This document shows positions 24,701 through 34,625 of a stretch of DNA of 34,625 nt, piece by piece. This DNA comes from Flavobacteriia bacterium (lineage in GTDB: Bacteria > Bacteroidota > Bacteroidia > Flavobacteriales_D > Crocinitomicaceae): assembly GCA_947453545.1 (NCBI GenBank), contig CANGHE010000005.1:1-34625 (forward strand). Reading direction: 5' to 3'. The notes beneath the pieces are model-generated. The model worked only from the letters and a program-made list of their open reading frames with translations. It was not told the DNA's origin and did no database searches. Numbering within the stretch: the first letter of the stretch is position 1; each line of letters begins with the position of its first letter. The translations under genes were made by a program, and so were the position numbers.

Positions 24701-26041
24701 ATTTAGTAATACTGGGTGGCCTTTGATAACATTTTCAAGGATATCCCAAACTACAGGTTCTTTTTTGTCAATTATTTTTTTTGCAGATTTTACTGTTTTT
24801 ACAATTCCTCTTTCTATCAATTTACGGATAACGAAAGGTTTGTATAATTCAGCAGCCATATCTTTAGGAATCCCACATTCGAATAATTTCAATTCAGGTC
24901 CAACAACAATTACCGAACGAGCAGAATAATCCACACGTTTTCCAAGTAAGTTTTGACGGAATCGACCTTGTTTTCCTTTTAGGGAATCTGAGAGTGATTT
25001 CAAAGGACGATTAGATTCTGTTTTAACAGCAGAAGCCTTACGAGTATTGTCGAACAATGAATCTACTGATTCTTGTAACATACGTTTTTCGTTACGCAAG
25101 ATTACTTCTGGTGCTTTGATTTCCATCAAACGTTTCAAACGATTGTTACGGATGATTACACGACGGTATAAATCATTTAAATCTGAAGTTGCAAAACGAC
25201 CTCCATCAAGCGGCACTAATGGACGCAATTCTGGTGGAATAACTGGAACTACTTTCATAATCATCCATTCAGGACGATTCTCTCGGTTCAAGTTAGATTC
25301 ACGGAAAGATTCTACAACTTGTAATCTTTTTAAAGCTTCTGTTTTACGTTGTTTCGATGTTTCATTATTAGCAGAGTGACGTAATTCATATGACAAAGCA
25401 TCTAAATCGATACGTGCCAATAAATCCATAATACATTCTGCTCCCATTTTAGCAACAAACTTATTGGGGTCTAAATCATCTAAATATTGATTTTCTAGTG
25501 GAAGAGTGTCTAAAATATTTAAATACTCTTCTTCTGTTAAGAAATCCAACCTTGCTATTTTTGATCCATCAGAATTGTTAGCAATTCCTGGTTGTATTAC
25601 GACATATCTTTCGTAATAAATAATCATATCTAGCTTCTTAGATGGCAATCCTAAAATATAGCCAATTTTATTTGGCAAAGAACGAAAATACCAAATATGA
25701 GCAATTGGCACAACTAAATTGATGTGTCCAACTCTGTCTCTTCTAACTTTCTTTTCTGTTACTTCTACACCACAACGATCACAAATAATTCCTTTGTAAC
25801 GAATTCTTTTGTACTTACCACAAGCACATTCAAAATCTTTTACTGGGCCAAAAATTCTTTCACAAAAAAGACCATCACGTTCTGGTTTGTGTGTTCTATA
25901 ATTAATCGTTTCTGGTTTCAAAACTTCTCCTCTTGAATCCGCTAAAATCGATTCAGGTGATGCTAAACCAATAGTAATTTTACTAAATCGTTTAATTCCA
26001 GAAGGTTTGTTGTTATCTTTATTATTTCTATTATTCATCAT
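21725..26041 (-). CDS. rpoC: RNA polymerase beta' subunit
   Basis: 1438 aa with the [15 protein letters not shown] active-site motif and zinc ribbon [23 protein letters not shown]. Confidence 0.99.
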   Translation of the reverse strand: MMNNRNNKDNNKPSGIKRFSKITIGLASPESILADSRGEVLKPETINYRTHKPERDGLFCERIFGPVKDFECACGKYKRIRYKGIICDRCGVEVTEKKVRRDRVGHINLVVPIAHIWYFRSLPNKIGYILGLPSKKLDMIIYYERYVVIQPGIANNSDGSKIARLDFLTEEEYLNILDTLPLENQYLDDLDPNKFVAKMGAECIMDLLARIDLDALSYELRHSANNETSKQRKTEALKRLQVVESFRESNLNRENRPEWMIMKVVPVIPPELRPLVPLDGGRFATSDLNDLYRRVIIRNNRLKRLMEIKAPEVILRNEKRMLQESVDSLFDNTRKASAVKTESNRPLKSLSDSLKGKQGRFRQNLLGKRVDYSARSVIVVGPELKLFECGIPKDMAAELYKPFVIRKLIERGIVKTVKSAKKIIDKKEPVVWDILENVIKGHPVLLNRAPTLHRLGIQAFQPKLIEGKAIQLHPLVCTAFNADFDGDQMAVHLPLGPEAILEAQLLLLASHNILNPANGAPITVPSQDMVLGLYYMTKERISTPEIKILGEGLTFYSAEEVNIALNEEKLELNARVKIRAKDFNENGELVFKIIETTAGRVLFNEVVPEAAGYINDVLTKKNLRDIIGKILSVTNVPTTAAFLDSMKDMGYKFAFKGGLSFSLGDIKIPEQKTQLIADAREQVEGISMNYNMGLITNNERYNQVIDIWTSANAQLTELAMKNIREDQQGFNSVYMMLDSGARGSKEQIRQLTGMRGLMAKPKKSTAGGGEIIENPILSNFKEGLSILEYFISTHGARKGLADTALKTADAGYLTRRLHDVSQDVIVNTNDCGTLRGIEVSALKKNEEIVESLGERILGRVVLQNLINPLTSEILVHSGQQITESIVKAIENSPIEKVEVRSPLTCEALKGICAKCYGRNLATGKMTQRGEAVGVIAAQSIGEPGTQLTLRTFHVGGVAGGISEESNILVKFDGRLEIEDLKTVKGEDGDGNMVDIVISRSTELKLIDIKTGILMSTNNIPYGSSIFVKDGQEVKKGDVICKWDPYNGVIISEFTGKIAYEDLEQGQSFMVEIDEQTGFQEKVISESRNKKLIPTLLIYGKDGELIRSYNLPVGAHLMVDDGEKIKAGKILVKIPRRSSKTGDITGGLPRITELLEARNPSNPAVVSEIDGVVSFGKIKRGNREIVIESKFGEVKKYLVKLSNQILVQENDFVRAGVPLSDGAITPEDILRIQGPSAVQQYLVNEIQEVYRLQGVKINDKHFEVVIRQMMRKVRVEDPGDTLFLEEQLIHTKDFIVENDKLYGMKVVEDSGDSNVLKPGQIISPRELRDENSQLKRNDKNLVAARDVVTATATPVLQGITRASLQTKSFISAASFQETTKVLNEAAVAGKVDYLEGLKENVIVGHRIPAGTGMREYDHTIVGSKEEYKEMTVNKEEYNY

Positions 26042-26086
26042 AGTTCTTACTATAGATATTATTGAAATTATATTTTTTTTAAGTCT

Positions 26087-26127
26087 TAAGAGTTCAATTA
26101 AAACTATTTGCTTTAACTGAACTCTTA
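26087..26127. repeat. Strong stem-loop in the rpoB-rpoC spacer
   Basis: TAAGAGTTCA...TGAACTCTTA perfect 10-bp arms, with a further TTAAA/TTTAA pairing. Confidence 0.75.
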
Positions 26128-26137
26128 TTACTAAGAT

Positions 26138-29100
26138 TTATTCTTCTAATCTGATGTCTAATCCAAGACCTTTTAATTCATGCATCAATACGTTAAATGA
26201 TTCAGGTAAACCTGGTTCTGGCATAGTTTCGCCTTTAACAATTGCTTCATAAGTTTTAGCTCTTCCAATTACATCATCTGATTTAACAGTCAAAATTTCA
26301 CGCAATGTACTTGATGCTCCATAAGCTTCAAGTGCCCAAACTTCCATTTCTCCAAATCGCTGACCTCCAAATTGTGCTTTACCACCTAATGGTTGTTGTG
26401 TAATTAATGAGTATGGTCCAATTGAACGTGCATGCATTTTATCGTCAACCATGTGTCCTAATTTCAACATGTAAATTACTCCCACTGTTGCTGGTTGATG
26501 GAAACGCTCTCCTGTTCCACCATCATATAAGTAGGTGTGACCAAAACGTGGTATTCCTGCTTCATCAGTTAATTCATTGATTTGGTCTAAAGTTGCACCA
26601 TCAAAAATTGGAGTAGCAAATTTTCTACCCAAGTTCATTCCTGCCCAACCTAAAACTGTTTCATAAATTTGTCCTATGTTCATACGAGAAGGTACACCAA
26701 GCGGATTCAATACAATGTCAACTGGCGTTCCGTCTTCCAAGAAAGGCATGTCTTCGTGTCGAACAATTCGAGCAACGATACCTTTATTTCCATGTCGACC
26801 CGCCATTTTATCACCTACTTTCAACTTACGTTTTTTAGCAATGTAAACTTTTGCTAATTTTAAAATTCCAGAAGGTAATTCATCTCCAACAGTAATAGTG
26901 AACTTTTCTCTACGCAAAGCACCTTGCAAATCATTTAATTTGATTTTATAATTATGAATCAAATCATTAACCATGATATTAGATGCTTCATCTGAAACCC
27001 ATTGTCCTTTTGTTAAATGAGCAAAATCTTCAACTGCATAAAGCATTTTCTGATTGTATTTTTTACCTTTTGGTAAAACTTCTTCACCTAAATCATTCAT
27101 TACACCTTGAGATGTCTTTCCGTTAACAATTAAAAAAAGTTTTTCAATTAACTTATCTTTAAGCTCAACGAATTTAGTTTCAAAATCCATCTCAAGAGTA
27201 CCTAAATCATCTTTGTCTTTAGATCTTTTGCGTTTATCTTTTACCGCTCTAGCAAATAATTTTTTATCCAAAACAACTCCATGTAAAGAAGGAGAAGCTT
27301 TTAAAGAAGCATCTTTTACATCACCTGCTTTATCCCCAAAAATAGCTCTTAATAATTTCTCTTCTGGAGTTGGATCTGATTCCCCTTTTGGAGTAATCTT
27401 TCCAATAAGAATATCGCCAGGTTTTACTTCAGCTCCAATTCTGATCATTCCATTTTCATCCAAGTCTTTAGTAGCCTCTTCAGATACGTTAGGGATATCA
27501 TTAGTTAACTCTTCATTTCCTAATTTGGTATCTCTCACTTCTAATGAATAATCATCAACGTGAATAGAGGTAAAAATATCGTCCCGAACAACTTTTTCAG
27601 AAATAACAATTGCATCCTCAAAGTTATACCCTTTCCAAGGCATAAAAGCAACTTTTAAATTTCTACCTAAAGCTAATTCTCCATTTTGTGTTGCATAACC
27701 TTCAGATAAAACTTGACCAGGAATAACTCTATCACCTTTTCTTACAATAGGTTTTAGATTTATACTTGTACTTTGATTGGTTTTTCGGAACTTTATTAGA
27801 TTATATGTTTTCTCGTCTGCTTCAAAACTAACCATTCGTTCTTCATCAGTTCGATCGTATTTAATTGTAATTATATTTGCATCAACATATTCAACAACTC
27901 CGTGACCTTCAGCATTTATTAAAACTCTTGAATCTGAAGCTACTTGTCTTTCTAAACCAGTACCTACAATTGGAGCTTCTGGACGTAATAAAGGAACAGC
28001 TTGACGCATCATGTTTGACCCCATCAACGCACGGTTTGCATCATCATGCTCTAAGAAAGGAATTAAAGACGCAGAAATAGAAGCAATTTGGTTCGGTGCA
28101 ACGTCAGTATAGTGAACAGCAGATGGGTCAACTACAGGGAAATCACCTTCTTCACGGGCAATAACTTTATCTGCAGTTATTTTTCCAGTACCATCCATTT
28201 CAATGTTTGCTTGAGCAATCATTTTTCCTTCTTCTTCCTCTGCACTTAGATAAACAGGAGTAGAGTCTAAATCAACAACACCATTCGTTACCTTTCGGTA
28301 AGGCGTTTCAATAAAACCCATTCCGTTTACTTTAGCATAAACGCCAAGAGAAGAAATTAATCCAATGTTTGGTCCCTCAGGTGTTTCAATTGGACATAGT
28401 CTTCCGTAGTGTGTATAGTGAACGTCACGTACTTCAAATCCTGCTCTCTCTCTAGAAAGTCCACCTGGCCCAAGTGCTGATAATCTTCTTTTATGTGTTA
28501 TCTCTGCCAATGGATTCGTTTGATCCATAAACTGCGATAACTGGTTTGTACCAAAGAAAGAGTTGATAACCGAAGATAATGTTTTAGCATTAATTAAATC
28601 GATTGGTGTAAATACCTCGTTATCTCTAACGTTCATTCTCTCACGAATAGTTCTAGCCATACGAGCTAAACCAACACCAAATTGTTGTGATAACTGTTCA
28701 CCAACAGTTCTTACACGTCGGTTTGACAAGTGATCAATATCATCAATCTCTGCTTTAGAGTTGATTAATTCAATCAAATATTTTACTATGGTAATGATAT
28801 CTTCTTTGGTAAGCACTTGCTTTTCCATTGGGATATCAAGATTCAATTTTTTATTCATTCTATATCGACCAACTTCACCTAAGTTATAACGTTGATCAGA
28901 AAAGAATAATTTATCTATAATGCCTCGTGCCGTTTCTTCATCAGGCGGTTCAGCATTTCGTAATTGTCTATATATATGTTCAACTGCTTCTTTTTCTGAA
29001 TTAGTTGGATCTTTTTGTAATGTATTGTGAATTATTGCATAGTCACCTTGATTGGCATCTTCTTTATGAAGCAAGATTGATTTGACATTTGCATCAATAA

Positions 29101-29953
29101 TTTCTTCTACATTATCTTTGTCTATTAAAGTATCTCTATCTAAAATAATTTCATTACGTTCAATAGAAACTACTTCTCCAGTATCTTCATCAACAAAATC
29201 TTCATGCCAAGTATTCAGAACACGAGCTGCAAGTCTTCTGCCTATGTATTTTTTTAAACTTGATTTTGAAACTTTAATTTCTTCTGCAAGATCAAATATT
29301 TCTAAAATATCTTTGTCTCTTTCAAAACCAATTGCTCTAAATAGTGTGGTTACTGGTAATTTCTTCTTTCTATCGATATAAGCATACATTACACTGTTAA
29401 TATCGGTAGCAAACTCTATCCAAGATCCTTTAAAAGGGATAACTCTTGCAGAATAAAGTTTAGTTCCATTTGCATGAAAAGATTGACCAAAGAAAACTCC
29501 TGGTGAACGGTGTAATTGAGAAACCACAACACGTTCAGCACCATTAATTACAAAAGTACCACTTGGTGTCATATATGGAATTGTTCCAAGATATACATCC
29601 TGAACTATAGTTTCAAAATCCTCATGTTCAGGATCTGTACAATATAACTTTAATCTTGCTTTTAAAGGGACACTATACGTTAAACCTCTTTCAATACATT
29701 CTTGTATAGTATAGCGTGGTGGATCTACAAAATAATCTAAAAATTCTAATACAAAATTATTTCTTGTATCAGTTATTGGGAAATTTTCCATGAAGGTATT
29801 GTATAAACCTTCGTTGCCTCTTTCATCTGATTTAGTTTCCAGTTGGAAAAAATCTTTAAAAGACTTAACCTGAACATCCAAAAAGTCTGGATAGGCAGGA
29901 ATATTTTTAGTAGAGGCAAAATTCAATCTTTCAGTCTGATTTGTTATCATCAA
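26138..29953 (-). CDS. rpoB: RNA polymerase beta subunit
   Basis: 1271 aa: [73 protein letters not shown]. Confidence 0.99.
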   Translation of the reverse strand: MMITNQTERLNFASTKNIPAYPDFLDVQVKSFKDFFQLETKSDERGNEGLYNTFMENFPITDTRNNFVLEFLDYFVDPPRYTIQECIERGLTYSVPLKARLKLYCTDPEHEDFETIVQDVYLGTIPYMTPSGTFVINGAERVVVSQLHRSPGVFFGQSFHANGTKLYSARVIPFKGSWIEFATDINSVMYAYIDRKKKLPVTTLFRAIGFERDKDILEIFDLAEEIKVSKSSLKKYIGRRLAARVLNTWHEDFVDEDTGEVVSIERNEIILDRDTLIDKDNVEEIIDANVKSILLHKEDANQGDYAIIHNTLQKDPTNSEKEAVEHIYRQLRNAEPPDEETARGIIDKLFFSDQRYNLGEVGRYRMNKKLNLDIPMEKQVLTKEDIITIVKYLIELINSKAEIDDIDHLSNRRVRTVGEQLSQQFGVGLARMARTIRERMNVRDNEVFTPIDLINAKTLSSVINSFFGTNQLSQFMDQTNPLAEITHKRRLSALGPGGLSRERAGFEVRDVHYTHYGRLCPIETPEGPNIGLISSLGVYAKVNGMGFIETPYRKVTNGVVDLDSTPVYLSAEEEEGKMIAQANIEMDGTGKITADKVIAREEGDFPVVDPSAVHYTDVAPNQIASISASLIPFLEHDDANRALMGSNMMRQAVPLLRPEAPIVGTGLERQVASDSRVLINAEGHGVVEYVDANIITIKYDRTDEERMVSFEADEKTYNLIKFRKTNQSTSINLKPIVRKGDRVIPGQVLSEGYATQNGELALGRNLKVAFMPWKGYNFEDAIVISEKVVRDDIFTSIHVDDYSLEVRDTKLGNEELTNDIPNVSEEATKDLDENGMIRIGAEVKPGDILIGKITPKGESDPTPEEKLLRAIFGDKAGDVKDASLKASPSLHGVVLDKKLFARAVKDKRKRSKDKDDLGTLEMDFETKFVELKDKLIEKLFLIVNGKTSQGVMNDLGEEVLPKGKKYNQKMLYAVEDFAHLTKGQWVSDEASNIMVNDLIHNYKIKLNDLQGALRREKFTITVGDELPSGILKLAKVYIAKKRKLKVGDKMAGRHGNKGIVARIVRHEDMPFLEDGTPVDIVLNPLGVPSRMNIGQIYETVLGWAGMNLGRKFATPIFDGATLDQINELTDEAGIPRFGHTYLYDGGTGERFHQPATVGVIYMLKLGHMVDDKMHARSIGPYSLITQQPLGGKAQFGGQRFGEMEVWALEAYGASSTLREILTVKSDDVIGRAKTYEAIVKGETMPEPGLPESFNVLMHELKGLGLDIRLEE

Positions 29954-30171
29954 TGGACAAAATTTTGATTAAAAAAAAGTAATTTTGTGTAAAACACTGT
30001 TATATATAAAACAATCTATACTTTTCTTTTTATAATCAATACCTCTTTAAAAATAAAAATAAGAAAAATAAACCTTACCCTTATTTTTTTGCATCGTATT
30101 GATTTAAAAACCTTCTCGTATTTTAAACTATTTTATAATAAAACTTGATATAATTTTATTATACGAAAAAT

Positions 30172-30208
30172 GGTTTAGGTCATTGGAAACAAATCCAAGA
30201 CCTAAACC
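30172..30208 (-). promoter_or_regulatory. Candidate attenuator/processing hairpin between rplL and rpoB
   Basis: GGTTTAGGTC-a-TTGGA-aacaaa-TCCAA-GACCTAAACC; on the minus strand it is followed by ATTTTT, about 220 nt before rpoB. Confidence 0.65.
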
Positions 30209-30230
30209 TAGTTCTCAAAACTGAATTAAA

Positions 30231-30599
30231 CTATTTAAGTTCAACTACAGCTCCAGCTTCTTCTAAAGCTTTCTTAAGACCTTCAGCTTCTTCTTTAGAA
30301 ACTCCTTCTTTAACAGGTCCTGGAGCTCCATCTACTACATCTTTTGCTTCTTTAAGACCTAATCCAGTTAATTCTTTAACTAATTTTACAACTGCTAATT
30401 TAGAAGCACCAGCCTCTTTTAATATTACAGTGAATTCTGTTTGAACATCTTCTGCTGCTGCTTCGCCACCTGCTGCAACAACAACAGCTGCTGCTGCTGG
30501 TTCAATACCATAATCGTCTTTTAATATAGTTGCTAATTCGTTAACTTCTTTAACTGTTAGATTTACTAATTGTTCTGCGAATTGTTTCAAATCTGCCAT
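30231..30599 (-). CDS. rplL: 50S ribosomal protein L7/L12
   Basis: 122 aa: [56 protein letters not shown]. Confidence 0.98.
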   Translation of the reverse strand: MADLKQFAEQLVNLTVKEVNELATILKDDYGIEPAAAAVVVAAGGEAAAEDVQTEFTVILKEAGASKLAVVKLVKELTGLGLKEAKDVVDGAPGPVKEGVSKEEAEGLKKALEEAGAVVELK

Positions 30600-30674
30600 T
30601 TTTTCTATCGTTTTAAAATGATTTGTAAAATATAATGTTTTAATGTGCGCTTGTTTATAGCTTAAATAAAAAGC

Positions 30675-31166
30675 TTAAACCTCTTCTTCTTTGAATTGGT
30701 TTTTAAGAGCGGAAATAACTCTTTGTGCTGGTGATTGAAGTAATCCAATGATTTCTCCAATAACCTCCTCTTTAGATTTAAGCGATGCTAACGAATCTAA
30801 AAGATTGTCACCAACATATACTTCAGAGTTTATGTAAGCTCCTTTTAAAATAGGCTTGTCTGATTTCTTGCGAAATTCTTTTATAATTTTTGCTGGTGCA
30901 TTTGCAACATCAGCAATAAGAATAGAAGTATTACCTTTTAAAGTTGCAGGTAAGTCCCCATAATTATTCTCAGAAGCCTCCATTGCTTTTGCAAGCAAAG
31001 TATTTTTAACTACTTCTAATTTAATTCCAGCTTTAAAACAAGCTCTTCTCAAATTTGAAGTTGTTACTGCATTAAGTCCAGATATATCTGCTAAATAAAC
31101 AATATTTGAATCTGCTAATTGTGCAGTTAAATCTTTAATTGCGATTGATTTTTCTTCTCTTGTCAT
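30675..31166 (-). CDS. rplJ: 50S ribosomal protein L10
   Basis: 163 aa, directly upstream of rplL; FKAGIKLEVVKNTLLAKAM. Confidence 0.97.
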   Translation of the reverse strand: MTREEKSIAIKDLTAQLADSNIVYLADISGLNAVTTSNLRRACFKAGIKLEVVKNTLLAKAMEASENNYGDLPATLKGNTSILIADVANAPAKIIKEFRKKSDKPILKGAYINSEVYVGDNLLDSLASLKSKEEVIGEIIGLLQSPAQRVISALKNQFKEEEV

Positions 31167-31188
31167 GCTAAAAATTATTAACTACCAA

Positions 31189-31878
31189 TTATACTGCTTT
31201 AGTGTCTAATGCAATTGCAGGACTCATAGTGCTAGTAAGGTAAATACTTTTAATATAAGTACCTTTAGCAGCAGTTGGCTTAAGTTTGATTAATGTTTGA
31301 ATAATTTCGTGTGCGTTATCAACTATTTGATCTGCTGAGAAAGAAATTCTTCCAATTCCAGCATGAACAATACCTGTTTTATCAACTTTAAAGTCAATTT
31401 TACCCGCTTTCACTTCTTGAACAGCCTTACCTATTTCCATAGTTACTGTACCTGTTTTGGGATTTGGCATCAATCCTCTTGGGCCTAAAATACGACCTAA
31501 TGGACCTAATTTACCCATTACAGACGGCATAGTGATAATCACATCAACATCTGTCCATCCATCTTTTATTTTTTGTAAATAATCATCTAATCCAATAAAA
31601 TCAGCACCAGCAGCTTTAGCTTCGGCTTCTTTATCAGGTGTAACTAATGCTAATACTCTAACATCTTTACCAGTACCATGAGGTAATGTAACTACACCTC
31701 TAACCATTTGATTTGCTTTTCTTGGATCTACACCCAAACGAACAGCAATGTCAACTGATTCATCGAATTTTGCTGAAGCAACTTGTTTGATAAGTACAGA
31801 TGCATCCTTTAATGAATACAATTTATTCTTTTCAATTTTAGAAGCAGCTTCTTTTTGTTTTTTTGTCAATTTTGCCAT
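31189..31878 (-). CDS. rplA: 50S ribosomal protein L1
   Basis: 229 aa: [22 protein letters not shown]. Confidence 0.98.
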   Translation of the reverse strand: MAKLTKKQKEAASKIEKNKLYSLKDASVLIKQVASAKFDESVDIAVRLGVDPRKANQMVRGVVTLPHGTGKDVRVLALVTPDKEAEAKAAGADFIGLDDYLQKIKDGWTDVDVIITMPSVMGKLGPLGRILGPRGLMPNPKTGTVTMEIGKAVQEVKAGKIDFKVDKTGIVHAGIGRISFSADQIVDNAHEIIQTLIKLKPTAAKGTYIKSIYLTSTMSPAIALDTKAV

Positions 31879-31889
31879 ATCTCTTAAAA

Positions 31890-32327
31890 TTAAAAAGGAG
31901 CATCTCCTGTTACTGTTATTCCCATAGATCTTGCAGTTCCTGCAACCATACTCATTGCTTTTTCAATTGTAAAAGCATTTAAATCTTGCATTTTATCATC
32001 AGCAATTGCTCTAATTTGTTCCCAAGTAACATTTGCTACTTTTTTACGATTTGGTTGACCAGATCCAGACTTTAATTTTGCTGCTTCTAATAATTGAATT
32101 GCAGCAGGTGGAGTTTTTACAACAAAATCAAATGATTTGTCTTTATACACAGTAATTTGTACTGGGCATACTTTGCCGGCTTTATCTTGAGTTCTTGCAT
32201 TAAATTGTTTGCAAAATTCCATGATATTAACACCAGCAGCTCCTAAAGCAGGTCCAACCGGTGGCGATGGGTTCGCAGCACCTCCCTTAACTTGTAGTTT
32301 AACTACTTTACTAATCTCTTTAGCCAT
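31890..32327 (-). CDS. rplK: 50S ribosomal protein L11
   Basis: 145 aa: [36 protein letters not shown]. Confidence 0.98.
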   Translation of the reverse strand: MAKEISKVVKLQVKGGAANPSPPVGPALGAAGVNIMEFCKQFNARTQDKAGKVCPVQITVYKDKSFDFVVKTPPAAIQLLEAAKLKSGSGQPNRKKVANVTWEQIRAIADDKMQDLNAFTIEKAMSMVAGTARSMGITVTGDAPF

Positions 32328-32390
32328 TTTTAAAAAATTTATGACACATTAATATGGAAGCAAAAATGTGACTATTTATGTAACAAAAAA

Positions 32391-32939
32391 TTATACTTTT
32401 TCAACTTGTAAAAAACTCAACTCTAAAGGTGTTTTTCTTCCGAAAATTTTAACCATAACCTCAAGTTTTCGTTTTTCCTCATTTATTTTTTCAACTGTTC
32501 CATTGAATCCATTAAAAGGACCATCAATAACTTTAACTGTTTCTCCTAATGTAAATGGAATTAACTGAGTATCTGTATTGATAGTCAATTCATCAACTTT
32601 TCCTAGCATTCTGTTTACTTCAGATAACCTTAAAGGAACTGGATCTCCACCTTTTACTTCTCCTAAAAAACCAATTACACTAGTTATAGATTTTATAATA
32701 TGAGGTATTTCTCCAGTAAGATTAGCTTCAATCATTATATAACCTGGAAAATAAACTTTCTCTTTAGCGATTTTTTTTCCATCTTTTACTTGTACTACTT
32801 TTTCAGTTGGGACAAGTACTTGAGAAATATAGTCGGAAATGCCTAGTCTATTAATTTCATTTTCAATATAAGCTTTGACTTTATTTTCTTGTCCACTTAC
32901 TGCTCTAACAACATACCATTTCTTAACACTATCAGTCAT
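32391..32939 (-). CDS. nusG: Transcription termination/antitermination protein NusG
   Basis: 182 aa: KKWYVVRAVSGQENKVKAYIENEI, KOW motif VKVIDGPFNGFNGTVEKI. Confidence 0.97.
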   Translation of the reverse strand: MTDSVKKWYVVRAVSGQENKVKAYIENEINRLGISDYISQVLVPTEKVVQVKDGKKIAKEKVYFPGYIMIEANLTGEIPHIIKSITSVIGFLGEVKGGDPVPLRLSEVNRMLGKVDELTINTDTQLIPFTLGETVKVIDGPFNGFNGTVEKINEEKRKLEVMVKIFGRKTPLELSFLQVEKV

Positions 32940-32949
32940 TAGATGAAAT

Positions 32950-33147
32950 TTAAGATTTTAACCATGTAAAAAATGTTTCAATTGTTTTTGCAAATACCTC
33001 ATCAACACCCCAAGTTGCTAATGAAAAAGTAATAGAAAAAACAGCAACTATAATTGTTAGACGTTGCACTTCTGGCCACGAAGGCCAAGTTACGTTTGTT
33101 TTTAATTCCCCAAACGCCTCTGATATGTAATTAACAATTTTTGCCAT
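32950..33147 (-). CDS. secE: Preprotein translocase subunit SecE
   Basis: 65 aa: ELKTNVTWPSWPEVQRLTIIVAVFSITFSLATWGVDEVF. Confidence 0.93.
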   Translation of the reverse strand: MAKIVNYISEAFGELKTNVTWPSWPEVQRLTIIVAVFSITFSLATWGVDEVFAKTIETFFTWLKS

Positions 33148-33164
33148 AAAACGATATTTTTTTG

Positions 33165-33235
33165 CACGGGCGGAGGGATTCGAACCCCCATCAACGGTTT
33201 TGGAGACCGCTATTCTACCCTTGAACTACGCCCGT
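33165..33235 (-). tRNA. tRNA-Trp (anticodon CCA)
   Basis: Minus strand ACGGGCG...GCGGT-CTCCAAA-ACCGT...GGTTCGAATCC...CGCCCGT-G; complete acceptor, anticodon and T arms. Confidence 0.95.
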
Positions 33236-33236
33236 A

Positions 33237-33276
33237 TAAAAACCAGCAACACTTAAAAGAGTGTTGCTGGTTTTAA
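33237..33276 (-). terminator. Intrinsic terminator after tuf
   Basis: Minus strand AACCAGCAACAC-tcttttaa-GTGTTGCTGGTTTTTA, 12-bp stem and T-tract. Confidence 0.88.
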
Positions 33277-33290
33277 AATTTATTATATAA

Positions 33291-34478
33291 TTATTCTACT
33301 ATTTCAGTAACTTGTCCAGCACCAACAGTTCTACCACCTTCACGGATAGCGAAACGTAAACCTACATTCATAGCAATTGGACTTAATAAAGAAACTTCAA
33401 TTGTTAAGTTATCACCTGGCATTACCATTTCTACCCCTGCAGGTAAAGTAATAACTCCTGTTACGTCAGTAGTACGTACATAAAACTGAGGACGATAATT
33501 ATTATGAAATGGTGTGTGACGACCACCTTCTTCTTTTTTCAAGATATAAACCTCAGCTTTAAATTTAGCGTGTGGCTTAACAGAACCTGGCTTAATAATA
33601 ACCATACCTCTTTTGATGTCTTCTTTTTGAATACCTCTTAAAAGAATACCTACGTTATCTCCAGCTTCACCTCTATCAAGGATTTTACGGAACATCTCAA
33701 CTCCTGTAATTGTTGAAGTTAATTTTTCAGCTCCCATACCAATAATTTCAACAGGATCTCCTGTATTTGCAACTCCAGTTTCGATTCTTCCTGTAGCAAC
33801 AGTTCCACGACCTGTAATTGAGAATACATCTTCAACTGGCATTAAGAATGGTTTTGCAACATCTCTTACTGGCTCTTCAATCCAAGCATCAACAGCATCC
33901 ATTAATTCAAGAATTTTAGGAACCCAAGCAGGATCATTATTCAATCCTCCTAAAGCTGAACCTTGAATTACTGGCCCATTATCTCCATCATATTCGTAGA
34001 AAGATAATAAATCTCTAATTTCCATTTCAACTAATTCCAACAACTCAGCATCATCAACCATATCCACTTTATTCATGAATACTACCATTCTAGGAATACC
34101 TACTTGACGACCTAAAAGGATGTGCTCACGTGTTTGTGGCATTGGTCCATCTGTAGCAGCTACAACAAGAATAGCACCGTCCATTTGAGCAGCACCAGTA
34201 ACCATGTTCTTTACGTAATCCGCGTGACCAGGACAGTCAACGTGTGCGTAATGACGGTTAGCAGTTTCATACTCAACGTGAGATGTATTAATAGTAATAC
34301 CTCTTTCTTTTTCTTCTGGAGCATTATCAATTTGATCAAATGATTTTGCTTGACAGTAACCTGCATCAGACAATACTTTTGTAATTGCTGCTGTTAAAGT
34401 TGTTTTACCGTGATCTACGTGTCCGATCGTACCAATATTTAAGTGTGGTTTCGAACGGTTAAAGGTTTCTTTTGCCAT
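33291..34478 (-). CDS. tuf: Elongation factor Tu
   Basis: 395 aa: [70 protein letters not shown]. Confidence 0.99.
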   Translation of the reverse strand: MAKETFNRSKPHLNIGTIGHVDHGKTTLTAAITKVLSDAGYCQAKSFDQIDNAPEEKERGITINTSHVEYETANRHYAHVDCPGHADYVKNMVTGAAQMDGAILVVAATDGPMPQTREHILLGRQVGIPRMVVFMNKVDMVDDAELLELVEMEIRDLLSFYEYDGDNGPVIQGSALGGLNNDPAWVPKILELMDAVDAWIEEPVRDVAKPFLMPVEDVFSITGRGTVATGRIETGVANTGDPVEIIGMGAEKLTSTITGVEMFRKILDRGEAGDNVGILLRGIQKEDIKRGMVIIKPGSVKPHAKFKAEVYILKKEEGGRHTPFHNNYRPQFYVRTTDVTGVITLPAGVEMVMPGDNLTIEVSLLSPIAMNVGLRFAIREGGRTVGAGQVTEIVE

Positions 34479-34539
34479 TTTACTTAATTTTTAATCTTAG
34501 TTATTATATATTTATTAGTGTTCAAATTTCAAATTCTTG

Positions 34540-34611
34540 AGCCAACTACGGGAATTGAACCCGTGACCTCTTCCTTACCAAGGAAGCACTCTACCCCTGA
34601 GCTAAGTCGGC
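34540..34611 (-). tRNA. tRNA-Thr (anticodon GGT)
   Basis: Minus strand GCCGACTTAGCTCAGGGGTAGAGTGCTTCCTTGGTAAGGAAGAGGTCACGGGTTCAATTCCCGTAGTTGGCT; loop TTGGTAA. Confidence 0.95.
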
Positions 34612-34625
34612 AGTAAAGTTTTTGT

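Noticed and set aside
28480-28560. Possible rifampicin-resistance substitution in RpoB
   Set aside because: The RRDR reads [32 protein letters not shown], with the usual susceptible residues at the main resistance positions.
30400-30500. Alanine/valine-rich low-complexity stretch in rplL
   Set aside because: This is the normal flexible hinge of L7/L12 and is expected to be Ala-rich.
33237-33276. Hairpin near tRNA-Trp as a novel RNA element
   Set aside because: A 12-bp GC-containing stem followed by a T-tract directly after tuf is adequately explained as an intrinsic terminator.

Overview
The window looks like a chromosomal segment from a Flavobacterium-like member of the Bacteroidota. This rests on low GC, a T9SS type-B C-terminal tail at the left edge, TAnnTTTG -7 promoter elements and the gene content. 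Nearly everything is on the minus strand. Right part (about 21.4-34.6 kb): the conserved block tRNA-Thr(GGT)-tuf-tRNA-Trp(CCA)-secE-nusG-rplK-rplA-rplJ-rplL-rpoB-rpoC-DUF3467-like, ending at a clear terminator. Middle and left part (about 5-20 kb): a phenylacetate degradation cluster, paaE-A-B-C-D-G-H-I-J, then a small accessory interruption (21-bp minisatellite, XRE regulator, divergent GIY-YIG-like protein, secreted hypothetical), then paaZ, an enoyl-CoA hydratase and a PaaY-like protein. Branched-chain/aryl 2-oxoacid dehydrogenase E2, ilvE and a fused E1 follow. A TetR regulator sits upstream with a shared TAAC-N4-GTTA palindrome at two promoters. The most unusual signal is a family of degenerate heptameric (7-bp period) tandem repeats. 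The unit sequence differs at each locus but the period is constant. They fill many intergenic spacers of the metabolic half, often as two arrays of opposite polarity that could form hairpins, and they also appear inside coding sequence (E2 linkers, a PaaI turn, a GSCFA loop, the end of the thiolase). I saw none in the ribosomal/RNA polymerase half. Other points: a DUF1569-like C-terminal extension on PaaZ, a duplicated start region before the enoyl-CoA hydratase, and strong hairpins in the rplL-rpoB and rpoB-rpoC spacers. All family calls come from reading the sequence and remembered motifs; no database search was run.
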